In this document: positions 51,701-63,602 of the stretch, in pieces
Numbering within the stretch: the first letter of the stretch is position 1
Layout of the letters: every line of letters begins with the position of its first letter
Source: Nematostella vectensis
Lineage: Eukaryota > Cnidaria > Anthozoa > Actiniaria > Edwardsiidae
DNA: 64,000 nt
Assembly (NCBI RefSeq): GCF_932526225.1
Contig: NC_064042.1
Coordinates: 12,225,040-12,289,039, forward strand
Direction of reading: 5' to 3'
Notes under the pieces: generated by a model
Databases searched by the model: none
Told to the model about the DNA's origin: nothing
Seen by the model: only the letters and a program-made list of their open reading frames with translations
Translations under genes and position numbers: made by a program

Positions 51701-54700
51701 AGATCTCCAAGCATGCCGAACTGGCGTATTTGTTGGCGCTAAGACTCAGGACTATGGCCACCTAGTTGTCAGCGAAGATAACAAAACCAACTTGGACCAA
51801 TTCGCTGCAACTGGAACTGCACGGACCATCATCGCAAACAGAATTTCATTTTGTTTTAACTTTACAGGGCCTAGCTTTATAGTTGACACAGCGTGCTCGT
51901 CTTCCCTTATAGCTCTCAGACTTGCAATTGAGAGCTTAGAAAATGGAGACTGCGAAGCCGCGGTAGTATGCGCCTCTAATATCATCCTGTGCCACTTGAA
52001 CCATATGGTGTCCAGCCTGGCTGGGCTTCTTGCCCCTGATGGACGCTGTAAAAGTTTTGATGTTTCAGGAGACGGATACGGCAGAGGCGAAGGGTTTGCC
52101 GCAGTGATACTCAAGCTCAAGGACACAGCAGTAAACGATGGTGACGATATTTACTCAGAGATTGTTTCATGCGGTATGAATAGTGATGGATCCCAAGCAG
52201 TACCCATGACAGCTCCAAGTGTTCAAGGTCAGGCTGAGTTGGCTCGATTCGTGTTACAAAAGTCAGGGCTACAGGCAGAAGACATAGACTACATCGAGGC
52301 GCATGGGACTGGAACAGCAATAGGGGACGTCGTGGAAGTTTCTGCGTTATCAAAGGCTTATTGCGAGTCCACGAATGACAATCAGCGTATACTAAGGATC
52401 GGATCAGTGAAATCTAACATAAATCACACGGAATCAACATCTGGACTAGCCGGAGTCATAAAGCTTGCCCTTATGATAAAAAATGGTCACTATGTTCCTA
52501 CTGTGAATGTGAAAACAGTGAATCCTGCCTTAAAGCTGCAGGAAAGGGGAATAATAGTCCAGACAATTGCAGAGGAATGGGAGCGAAGAAATGGAAAGCC
52601 AAGAATTGGCGCTGTGAGCTCATATGGATTCGGCGGAAGTAACGCTCATGCAATTCTACGTGAATTTACCCCGTCTGAGTCAAGTCATTCTGTAGAACAA
52701 GCTAAAGGAACGCATGTAATGACCTTGTCGGCCAAAGCAGATGAAAGTCTCTGCAAAGCAGCACAGACGCTGTCGACATGGATATCAGAAAACAAAGACC
52801 AAAGAATGGATGACGTATGCTTTTCTTTGAATGAGCGCAGGACCGTCCATCCTAACCGAATGGCTTTCGCTTTCGAAACTACCGATGAAGCAATAAAGCT
52901 ACTAAACAACTTTGGAGCAGATACAGATAACTGGAAAGCTGATGTCTCCTCGGCGATTGCAAAAGACGGAAAGAAACGAATAGTTTTTATGTTCGCAGGA
53001 CAGGGCCCACAGTGGTACGGTATGGCAAAAGAACTGATTGAAAAAGAACCCTCCTTTTTAAGCACAATAAAAGAGATTTGTAATCTCTTGTGGGACATGG
53101 GAGAGCAATGGGATCTGCTTGAAGAGCTAACAGCAACCGAAGAGAAATCGAGACTAGACGAAGTAGTCATCGGACAAACCGCAACGTTTGCGTTGGAGTA
53201 TGGAATCGCTCGTCTGCTGATCTCTTGGGGAATTCGTCCCTCTGCCGTAGTCGGGCACAGTCTGGGCGAGCTCGCAGCTGCTGCTATTTGTGGCGATCTC
53301 CCATTAAGAAAGGCGTTGTCTATTGTTGTGCTTCGAGCAAGTTTACAGGCAAAATGCCGAGAGAGCGGAGTAATGGTGGCCGTAGGAATGTCACAAGAGC
53401 AAGCAAACTCCCTTCTTTGCGAACTTAACTTGGATATGACTGTCAATGTAGCAGCCGTGAATGATGCACAGAGTGTGACTCTTTCTGGTGATAGGCAATC
53501 AATGGAAGCCTTCAAGAAACATTTGGAATTAAATGACATCAAATGCGACTGGAAAGAGCTGAACACTGCACGCGCATTCCACAGCTCTCACATGGCTCCC
53601 ATCGAAAAAGAGTTCAAGCAAAAGATCGCAAAAATGCACCTTACGCCTAGCGAAACCAACATTACTTTCTATTCAACGGTAAGAGGCAAAGAAGTGCCGG
53701 GGAGACTGCTGAGCGACGAATACTGGTGGAGTAATATCCGCCAACCAGTACTGTTCAATGATGCGACTAAGGCCATTTTGCAAGATGGATATCGTGATAT
53801 CATCGAGGTGGGCGCGCAGCCAGCTCTTGCCCACTACGTAAAGAAGATTGCAGCTCAAATGCAAATGAATGGTGACAATGTGCCGCATGTCATCCCAACA
53901 CTTCCATCCAAGCGTGTTTCATCTCAGCACAAGGCGTTTTTGAAGAACACAGTTTGCAGTCTATTCGTCTCTGGTTATCCAGTACTATTCAGCCGTGTGT
54001 TTCCTCGTTCAGCTCAGCCCAGATTTATCCGCCTTCCAAGCTATACTTGGCACGAGAAGGAATACTGGTACAGGTCCAAGGATCCAGATAAAATGATTCT
54101 TCCTCTGAATGTGAGACCCAGCGAGACGGTATCTCATGGCCACCCTTTCCTCTTTAAAACAGTTAAGACGAGACCTTTTTTGGGCTTGTCCTGCTGGGAC
54201 GTTGAGATTGACACTTACCACCTACCCTTTCTCAAAGACCACACCCTTACTCATGGTGGAACTATCATGCCAGCCACCGCCTACATCGAGATGGCATTCG
54301 CGATGGCAAAAGAAACTTTCCTGGGCAGCTTCCTCGAACTAAGAGATGTCGAAATAAAGACAGTTCTTACACTTCCTGAAGGACAGATTCGAAACCTGAG
54401 GCTACGACTGGAAAAACAAGGACACGCAGGAGAGGCGGAATATCAGATAACAAGCGTTCAGGAAGATCAAACGGAGGTTGTGCTGTCTGTTGGAAGGGTC
54501 ACATGCGACGGGCAATTGGAATCACAGGCGGGTAAGTACTTATTCCTTCACATCTTTTATGTAGTATTTACGATTTACCAATTCTAAACGATGAAATTCT
54601 TATTGAAAGGTTCAAACATGCCGTTAAGAGGTGCGCAAAACAATCGGAACGAATAAAAACAAAAAAAAATACTCAGCATGATGTTGCCTTTATTTTGTAA

Positions 54701-57700
54701 CTTACAAGCACTTTAAATTAAAATGTCCTTTTCATTGCCTACAGCCTTTACAAGTGAACCCACAATCGGCAATGCATTCAAAGTCAAAATTGACAAGATG
54801 GAAGAGTATCCAGTCGAGCAGTTCCTTAACCTGAGGAGCCGCTTAGGCTTTTCGTTTGGTCCAGCATTTTCGCTGATAAAACGAATTTGGAAGAGTAATG
54901 AAGAAACTCTTTGTCTCGCAGAACTAGATCAGGTTGGAGATCAAAGCAGCTATGTCGTTCACCCGTGCATTATAGACGCTTGTCTTCAAGCCACTATACC
55001 ATCTAAAGAATCTTCACTTCCAAGCTCCCCGAGTCTTCCTGCCGGAATGGAAAGCGTGACTGCAATATGCACACGTGTTCCTCGACAAGTTCTGTGTCAC
55101 GTGAAGCGCAACCTATCAGGGTTGTTTGATATCACCCAGATGAATTTGGAAGGAAAGCCTTTCTTACAGATAAAAGGCCTTAAATCAGAAGCCATTAGCC
55201 CTTCTGGCAAGGATAGGAATTTCACCCTAGACAATGTCTGCTACAATGTAACATGGGAGCAAACAAAGTTTTCCGAATCAACCAAGATGACTTTGGAAGA
55301 CGTGGTATGTGTTGTGCTGAAAGACTCGAGAGGCTATGCAGATGCTTTCGTCTCAGCATTGAGAGGGAAAGGGGCAAATGTTGTAGTCGCTGATCTACCT
55401 GAATCGCAAAACTTCCAAAATGAGGCTGAAGAGAAAAAGGTGGAAGAGGCTATTTTAAATGGAATCGACATTTCAAAGAAAGAGAAAAAGACTCTGAAGG
55501 TTGTCACGTTCTGGCCAGTGCAAGCCCAACTGTTGGCAGAAACATATGAGAACATTGATCAGATAGAAAACCTTGCGTTAAGAGGTTCTTTTTGTCTGAT
55601 CCAGTTGATGATGAACGCCAACTTAGAAAATGGGCTTGTGATGATGGTCACCGCGGGATCGCAGTTCATTTCTAATGAGCACAACTCAAGAGTGGATTCA
55701 ATGCCTTGGTCAGCTATGGTCTTGGGGATGCGAAGATCGGCTGCTATTGAAGCGACAGAGGCACTTGATTTGAAAGTCGTTGACTTGAGTTGTCATGTAC
55801 CTAAAGCAGAGATAAACGCCTTGATCAACGAACTAACAACTGAAGACAGGGAGATGGAGGTTGCTTATAGAGGCGACAGAAGATATGTGAACCGTTTTGT
55901 TCGCCTTTCAGCTGAAGATGTATTAGGCGACGTTGCTTCCAATTTTACATCAGGACAAACAAGAGATGTATACCTTACCAAGAAAAATGACCAAAACAAC
56001 TGCCTAGAACTCAAGGAGCTTACGCGGTCAATAATCCAGGAAGGAGAAGTGGAGATTGAGGCTATGATCCTGTATTCATCTGAGGGGCAAATTCATGAAT
56101 TCGCGAGCAATTCCGGCTGTATCGCATTTAGTGGCTTGGTGACAGAGGTCGGGTCAAGGCGCTCTCGGTTTAAGCCATCTAACAAAGTATGTGGCATCAT
56201 AACACCATGTAGAGTAGGTGAAAAGATTCGTGTTAAGGAAGTTCATTTGCTGATCCAGCCAGAAGTATTCACTGAAGTACAAGCAGCAGCCTTTCCCTAT
56301 TGCATCGTTATTGCGTGCAAAGTTCTTGATCGGTCTTTATCCGGAAAGACATCACCCACCGTGCTTATTCATGAAGCTCAAACTGGACTGGGATACACAA
56401 CTGCCGCCATCGCTGCCGCAATGGGACACAAAACAGTTTGCTCTACGACACAGTTAGGCAATGAAAGCACCAGGAGGATTTTACAGAATGCAGGAATCGA
56501 GGGTATTGTTGACGTAAGCTGTCTCGACCTCGAAGATGAGTGCAAAGCAAAATTTGACGCTGTTCTGTTTTTGTCTAGTCCAAAACCTGGTGCCATGAAG
56601 CGAAGCCTGTCCTCTTTGAAGCATGATGGAAAACTAGTAGTTGCTTGTGAAGATTTCACAGGACAAGCTATCCTCTCTGGAAGAAGCTCAATCTGCTATG
56701 ATAGGATTAGACCAAGTGAATTGCTTATGGGAACAAATGAGAGTTTCGAAGAGATGTGGCTCAGTTGTCAGTCGATGTTAATGAGAACTGGAGTACTTCA
56801 AAAGCTTCTGGTCGTACCACAAGAGACTACAAGCGTCTATCGTGCAGTCAAGAAGTGGAATTCCGAAGAAAAATGGCCTCAACAGGAAAAACGCTCCACC
56901 ATATACAGGATGTTTATGTTTGATAAAAATGAACGTCCGTGTGCTCAGATCCCAGGACTAGACATCTTCGGACTGAAACGGGACAGGACATATATGGTTG
57001 CAGGGGGTGTTCGAGGTTTTGGATTCCAATTGGCCCAGTCTTTTGCAGAGAACGGAGCAAAAACAGTCGTCCTTCTTGCAAGGTCTCCCCCTAGCGAAGA
57101 AAAGAAAAAAGTTGTTCAAGAGATTGAAAGAAGGACAGGTGCACGGATGATCATGGAGCAGGTTGACTTGTCCAGTGAGACGCAAATGAAGACACTAGAG
57201 TTAAAGCTGAAAGGGCTTCCTAGCATGGCCGGCATTGTCCATACGGCAGTGGTTCTACACGATGCCTTCGTGCACAACATGGAACTTGACAGCTTCAAAA
57301 AAGTATTGGCACCGAAACTCAGGGGTAAGAAAGTCTATTATCAGTTTTAATGAGTAAGAAAAATAAAAAAATATAGAAGACGAAAATGAAATAATTGAAA
57401 ATGTGATTACAGGAGCATTTCTACTTCACAAAATGAGTCTCCAGATGGACTTGGATTTCTTCGTCTTGTTCTCCTCCCTTGCTTCGGTAATGGGCGGTCG
57501 AGGACAGTCTGCGTATTCGGCTGCAAATGCCTTCTTGGACTCGCTAGCAGGGTACAGGCGCCATACGCTTGGCCTACCTGGTCTCGCTATCAACTGGGGA
57601 CCAATTGGCGGAGCAGGGATACTCACCAGGGAGCTAAAGATCGCAAATCTGCATGCGGAGTATGGGTTCGGTTTACTTGATGCTGAATTGGGTGAGCATT

Positions 57701-60700
57701 ATAAAATGTATATAACTAGATCCTTAATGGCGTATGTGTTGAAGGTGGAAAGCGCCCAGTCAACACTTCCTGGTCAATTGTCTCAACAGATCCGGGCCTT
57801 GTTCCTTGAAATGCGGGTAAATGCTAAGCCATGGAAAAATCAGGTTCTTATCCAATCAAATGCTTTGACAAGCACTCTGATCCCTGGGTTAATGCTTGCA
57901 TGAATTAATACCTTTCTTTGAATACGTCCCGATACGCAGCTTTTGTTTATCGCAAATAAAATTTAAAACTTTGCCCGTGCAAAATCATTTCGGCGGGAAA
58001 TTGTCGAAAACACAGGGAGATTGAAGCCGACCTTCCTCAAAGACAATGAATCTAGAATAATTTTAGCAAAAAAGCCGTTTTTATGTGAAGCTCGATAACT
58101 TGGGTTGCAAAAAGCAATTTTTTTAAAGGTAATTTCACAAATCAACTCATTATTCCGAGTTTTAGCGGTGGATACTGTCCATTATTTCCATCCAATCAGG
58201 GCGCGCGTTCTTATAAAGTTTCCGCAAAGTATACAATGAAGTAATTTTTGATCGAATTAATTAATTGATTTACAGGCTCAAAATTTCTGATCGAAATCTT
58301 GAAATGCCAGCCAAGCAGGTGTCAGGTCACTCTGGCCGAAATAGACTGGGTTCAGTTTTTCAAAACAAGTGATGAGTCTGCGCGATCAACACGTGTCAAA
58401 AGTCTGAGAAGTGAGGTGGAGGATAAGAGTGAGCGGCATACAGGTGACATATCACACGTCCATGATAACAGAGCAAGATCAAACAAATTCAGAATCATTT
58501 GCTTATGCATGGCATATTAGGACTCTTCGTTTTTGTTACGCAACCGTCTACTCTCCTTTATTACGCTAAGCTATCATTTCTTTATCTAAAAACCAAGTCG
58601 TCTTTTACCAATCAGTTTCATCACTCTTTTCTGCCTGTTGTAAATTATACCAAAACAATGTACGGTTAACGTACCTTTGTATTTTTCTCACTAGACGAGA
58701 CGGCATCACTGGCTTCACGCATCTTGTTTCAGACAGACACAACTAAGAGGGAGCACTTGATCGAAGAATTCGTGATGTCAACATTGGCTCGTTGCTTTGA
58801 GCTAGACTCATTTTCAGAAGCAGACCGGACAACAAGTTTGTACGCCTTTGGGGCTGATTCAATCACGGCACTTACGCTGAAAGCAGCCTTCGAGACGTCA
58901 CTTCAAATGTCTTTCGAGGTACAGGATAATCATTTACACTCTTGCTATAGGCCTTATCTTCAACAGATTCCTTCGGCTTGAGCATCCACAAATTTTGTTG
59001 TAATATCGCAATGCATTCTTGATTATTATGCAATATGTATAATTTCATAATCATTATCACCATCATCAGCAGCAGTAGTACTGGTAGCATAACTTAATAA
59101 GTCATAACTAGTTATCAAATTCTTATAGGTGTTCTACTTCTTACAACCCGAAATCAGCGCAGTGAAGATTGTAAGAGACTTGCAAGAAATGATGTCTAAC
59201 CCAGAGAACCAGCAAGAAATTCAACAGCAGCAACACACTGCATTCGTAAAGACGATCGAACAAGAAGACACCACGCTCATGAGCCCATTATCTTTCAATG
59301 ACTCCTCAAATGTAAGCAACAAAAATTGGTCATATATCAGTTTTATCATTGGTTTGCAACAGGCAATAAGATTTATTTCATACGTAGGGTGCAAATGATT
59401 CCGAGAAGGATACGGTGAAGGTTGTTCCAATCTATGCTCCTGAGGATGCCGAGGTGAAGTTCTTCTGTATCCACCCGTCGCATCGTTATGTTATGAGTGT
59501 TGCGCCATTCGCTTCGGGATTTAGATCTCAGGTATGAAGCAGTATAGAGATAGGTAGTAAGGTTGGAGCTACTAGTTTTTTTAACGCCATATCTTTTTAT
59601 CACAGAAAACTATTTCACATTATTCTTTCATTTAAGACTCTCGTCGCTATGTACTCAATTGGTTTTACGGAGCCTGTCTATCATGGTGCTGATTGTTCGA
59701 GCGTGCGCGAGCTGGCTAGTCATTACGTCAGCCTCGTGCGAGAGGAGCAAAAGCATGGACCATACTTTCTAGGAGGATATTGTTTTGGAGGCTTGGTGGC
59801 GTACGAAATGGCGTGCATACTAACGGAGCAGGGAGAGAGTGTGGGGTTTGTTGGCATGATCGACACCTATGTCTGGTTACCTCCATCCGGAGGTTTTGGA
59901 AGGTTTTCGTCCTACTTCCTTCAAGATTTCGATCCAGAGAAACAAGTAGAGGTAAAATGCTTTCGAACTGTAGTTCGAAACCTAATATCTTTAATACCTG
60001 TGCCAGAGTATATCCTCTTTATAGAAATGGTCATACTAATAAATGCGCTAAGGAATTGTTTTTTTCTTGTTTATAGATTCGTATGGAGTCGTATCTGTCG
60101 CGCATCGCCATAAATAATTTGGCAATGAAAGAGGAGGAGTATCAACGCATGCGCGCCGAGCACTCAATTTCGGATGTTATGGATCTCTTGCAGCAACGAA
60201 GCTGCGATCTCGACAAGCCTTTATACAATTTGAAAGACATGCGAGACAACTTGCACCACGACATCGTCACTTCCCGAAAAAGGCAAGATGAATGGGAACC
60301 GGCAAAGGTAAAAACACTTAAAGTGGAACCCAGCTATAAATAAATATTTTATTCTTAAATCTATTTTTCAAGCAACGAGAATACAGCATTTCTTGTTTCT
60401 CCACATAATTTGCGTGCTAAACGAGTATTATCGACAGTCCTTTTCAGGCACAATAATCGAGCTTACCAGCCGGGTTTCAATATATCGATCTGAAATCCTT
60501 AATCTAACGGAAAATTCATCCCACTTACTTTTTCCCCTAATAATAACTAGAAGTTTGCAATTGTGATGATCAATCTAGTGATTATTTCTTAAGACAAATA
60601 GTGAAACCCTGTAAAAACGTACACCTGTGATCGATGTCTTTACACGTTTCGTTGCTCTCTACTCATTTTATCATTTTATACGTAAGGTACAATACGAAGG

Positions 60701-61862
60701 CCCTGTTTTGTACATACGTTGCGAAGACCCAAAGTATTGTCCTGTACTGTGGCACTACAAATCCTCTGACAGAGCTTGGGAAGATGTGCTTCCTGGCCCA
60801 GTGGATGTGTGTATGTGTCCAGGAGACCATTTTTCCCTTGGGCTACTTCCAGAGGCTCGGCCTGTTGGAATGATTATGGTTAACTCCATAAGCTTTCGGT
60901 ACAGAACGCTTTTCCCAGAGCTTTATCCACTCGAGCTCGATTACAAGCATCGAAGAGCGATCAGGACATATTTGGGAGGGATTCCTGTCGTACTGTATGG
61001 TGAAAATGGTAAGGCAATGATGAGGCAGTGAGGCAAAGCAGTCCTATGGTTTTAGATTGTAACTGTTTGATAAGTTGGCTGTATTTGAAAAATAATAGAA
61101 AAAACGAAATATCCACGCTTTATACCTACTCTCTTTATTATCAGGCAAAGGATGCAAAACAGGAAAAGTCTCCTTGAAGAGGGAGAAGCAAGAATTGTGC
61201 TTTATGAGCAGTAGCAGAAGATCAAGAAACATCGGCATCCCTCTCAAAGGTACAGATAACCTAAATGCTATTACAAATGAATAAATAATACAACTATGTT
61301 AGAAAAATAACTTTTGTCAGCGAAAGCGGCAAATGGTAGTTCTAAGACCGATAGGAAGAAGTCAATAATGTAACAATGGTTTTGGCATCGCTAAGCTTAT
61401 CATTCACATATTCTTATGGATAATTAGCCATTTGATATTCGCCATTTGAACTGACGTTTTATTAAATGGATGTATTTGCAATAGGTTAGACAAGACTAAA
61501 GTTTGAGTATTCCCTGTAATAAAAAAATGTTAAAAATTTAAAAATTAAAAATTTATGTATTATTTCGTATTTATCTTAGCCGTTTAATAAAAGCTTAACC
61601 ATTTGAAAGTTGATATTGGTGAGCAGTAAGTTTAATTCTTGTTTCAGATGTGCGTTCTGTACTTCCTGGAAAGTATGTCACCCATGCAACAAGGAAATGG
61701 GCGAGAAAATCTCTTGATCACCTTCTCCAAGACCTCGGGAATGTGGTCTCGGTTTTCGCTAATCGCACATACGACTTTCAGTTCTCAAGCATCGAGGACA
61801 CCCAGATGTTTGTTTTGCTGACTGAGGCACTTTTCAACGTGAACATTGCAGACATGTTCTAG
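48768..61862 (+). CDS. Patched/RND-polyketide synthase fusion protein, about 3,455-3,509 aa
   Basis: Twelve exons: 48768-54531, 54745-57324, 57413-57691, 58276-58443, 58695-58918, 59129-59311, 59388-59531, 59637-59951, 60077-60307, 60687-61008, 61145-61249 and 61648-61862. All phases agree and the total is 3,510 codons with TAG. Domain order (residues from the 48768 ATG): 12-TM Patched/RND-like module about 55-830, KS 868-1300, AT 1405-1720, DH 1790-2060, ER-like 2330-2630, KR 2665-2880, ACP 2950-3020, TE 3080-3390, PH-like 3400-3509. Exon 1 carries RND, KS, AT and half of DH without a stop or intron. The likelier start is Met55 (48930, MGAAHGLVLKVEKAL), because 48854 looks like a splice acceptor. 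It is a single-module reducing PKS expected to act iteratively on malonyl units at a membrane. The product is unknown. I know of no described protein with this architecture. Confidence 0.92.
48930..51300 (+). other. Domain: degenerate Patched/RND 12-TM module of the fusion
   Basis: TM1 is AFGTTFVIMTLLCLGYM. A luminal loop with several Cys follows (QCHTNQARNDLGDAAKIFPN aligns with the PTCHD-like loop SKAIQDLNKASYYFPSL). Then come a TM2-6 block (about residues 298-460), TM7 (KIIVLGFILSIVGGCITYI, about 493), a second luminal loop, and a TM8-12 block (about 681-825). Where the neighbouring gene has GIGIDD in TM4 this protein has LYGYCQC. Where that gene has GFSVDYSAH in TM10 this one has TAFSWSVFVGQ. 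The proton-relay acids are therefore missing. A basic linker (RRFLDARSDGFAKARRKART) leads to the KS. Confidence 0.85.
51369..57640 (+). other. Domains: KS-AT-DH-ER-KR core of the fusion PKS
   Basis: KS: DTACSSS with Cys1043, EAHGTGT with His1179 and KSNINH with His1220 form a complete triad. AT: FMFAGQGPQW, GHSLGE with Ser1498, and ARAFHSSHM (the AFH form points to malonyl-CoA). DH: FLKDHTLTHGG with His1825 (one residue longer than the usual HxxxG spacing) and HPCIIDACLQ with Asp1999. ER-like: FSGLVTEVG and LIHEAQTGLGYTTA, but the usual GGRFxEIGK is DGKLVVACE, so it is weak. KR: AGGVRGFG at about 2674, VLHDA, LFSSLAS with Ser2803, and QSAYSAANAF with Tyr2816 and Asn2820; an intact, B-type-like site. 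Confidence 0.9.
58755..60950 (+). other. Domains: ACP and thioesterase of the fusion PKS
   Basis: ACP: YAFGADSITALTLK, with Ser2986 as the phosphopantetheine site. A Gln-rich linker (NQQEIQQQQ) follows. TE: KFFCIHPSHRYVMS, FLGGYCFGGLVAYEMA with Cys3163 in the nucleophile position (GxCxG, not GxSxG), GMIDTY with Asp3190, and PGDHFSLGLL with His3344. An alpha/beta-hydrolase TE with a Cys nucleophile is therefore predicted, to release product by hydrolysis, cyclisation or transfer. Confidence 0.88.
60990..61862 (+). other. Domain: PH-like C-terminal extension of the fusion PKS
   Basis: After the TE the protein continues KTGKVSLKREKQELCFMSS, RSRNIGIPLKDVRSVLPGKY and ANRTYDFQFSSIEDTQMFVL, then LTEALFNVN. 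The alternation (G.VSL......L.F.....IPL.D...V.PGK...DF...S.ED..MF...L) is that of a pleckstrin-homology-like fold. No catalytic motif is seen. A membrane- or protein-binding role is inferred. Confidence 0.55.
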
Positions 61863-63470
61863 ACTCATTTTTTTTTTTGCAGCTTGTCTTGCAAAATAGT
61901 TGCACGCGGCCAAGTCCCAGGGGTTCTTACTTGGGTTTTTAATCGGGTCCCCTGTGGTTTGTAAGGGTTGTGACGTCAAACGAAACAATCTACCGGTGGG
62001 TAAAGCTCGTCCCATACCCTGCGCTCTCTCACGGTTCATCTTCAAGCACAGCAAACACAGTAATAACGCCATAAACCAGGCTGAGTTTTTGTACATGAAA
62101 CCTTTTTTTTTAACGTAGAATGCAAGCTAGCTAGAAAGCTTTTATAATTTGAAAGACAGTTCACACTTAACAAATGTGCTGCATGCCACGTAGGACTTCA
62201 ATGGAGTTTTTGCAAAGTTGAGCGGTAAATTCTATAATATTAAGTGTTAGTATTACATTAAGCGGTGATACACCTGTGGTAAGTTTACCGTTCTATGATT
62301 AATTTCGTGGCGCCGCTTCTTTCCTGAACGTTAATATTGATAATGTGCGCACGAAATTGATTGGAAAAATTGATGAAAAATAACTGTATTTGAATCAAGC
62401 CGTGTGATCTAGCTAGCGGCAACATTATCATTTTCTCAGTTTTAGCGCCTACACTGCAAATACCAATAGATTTTAAGAGAACCAATATAGTTGTGTTATA
62501 CATTTGAAGCATGTAATTGTAGTGTAGTGAAGTATACCAAAGATAATACAACATAGTCCCGTGTTTAGTGCCCGTGTTTATTTCCCATGCATCAATTGCT
62601 ATTACACCAAGAAACGCACCGACACTCGCAGGAGCGTGTCGGGGGGCAGAACTCAGAAAAGGCTCTAGAAATACGATTTCGTTGCACCCCCACCCCACAA
62701 AAGGTTTGACTGAAGATTCTGATAGCCAGATGTCCATAGATTCCGGATCAAACCTCCATGAGTTCAAATTGTGGGGTCGGGAACTTGGTATGATACGGTT
62801 TTTGAGGGGGGTGGGTGGTCTTTTAAACAAGCCTGGAACCGTCTTTTAGGGGGTAGCCTATAACTTTAAAAATACATATTTTAAAAGAGAATAATTGGTT
62901 TGATATTTGGCAGGTTTGTGTACACTATAAAGTTGTTTACTTAATGCTACATTTGGGTGGCATATGTACGTTTCCATAGCAACAGAAAGGCCAAAGGTGT
63001 ATCGATCAGGGACATGAAAGCTTAAATACGACATGTCTGTATTTTGCGGCAATAAAATCATAAGAACTCAGTTGAAGTGTACTTTAATGCTTAATTCCCA
63101 TTGGAATGCATTTGCATTGTTCACTATAGGAAGGTTTTGCATTCCAGTCATCCTATTGAGTTACTACAATTAACGTAACCTGACACAAACCGCTGAGTGG
63201 ATGACTTTCTCTATGACGTAACATCAATAAACACAGCCTCAAAATGCATGTATACATATATCAATATGATGCTACCTAACTCCATACCTTTCTGACGGTC
63301 TCAGCTGTTACCATGACAACGGTAACTTTCAAACTGATTGCAAATTGTTGAATTTAAAAAAAATGTGTTTTCACCTATTACAATTTATTTACTTGTAGTA
63401 ATTATGAATTGAATGCCATAAAGTTAGAATATTTTTGGGGGTATTTGTTGGCGGTTAATACTGCGTTGCT
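61863..63470. other. Intergenic / 3' flank, no supported gene
   Basis: The longest open frame (62285-62830, minus) has no splice support or family signature. No clear AATAAA is present close after the 61862 stop. Confidence 0.4.
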
Positions 63471-63485
63471 TCACAAAGTTCAAAT

Positions 63486-63602
63486 GGTCCTTTTAAATTT
63501 CGCCGACTTCTGGAGGAAAAGGAAACCGCGCCGGGTTTCGCGGAAAATTCAACTAGCTCCGTTGACCTATGGACGAATAACTCTTTGCTCTCTACTTTCA
63601 AG
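63486..63602 (+). CDS. Possible coding exon of a gene running off the window
   Basis: One frame reads SNGPFKFRRLLEEKETAPGF, then AENSTSSVDLWTNNSLLSTF, up to a good donor (TCAAG|gtaagt at 63603). It looks protein-like, but the acceptor is weak and the family is unknown. The competing frame with an ATG at 63409 looks less natural. Confidence 0.25.

Noticed and set aside
52685-53566. 293-codon antisense ORF opposite the AT domain
   Set aside because: Shadow of the real plus-strand coding sequence; no homology or splice signals.
62285-62830. 181-codon minus-strand ORF after the PKS
   Set aside because: No motif, no splice support, and its translation degrades into AT-driven composition.
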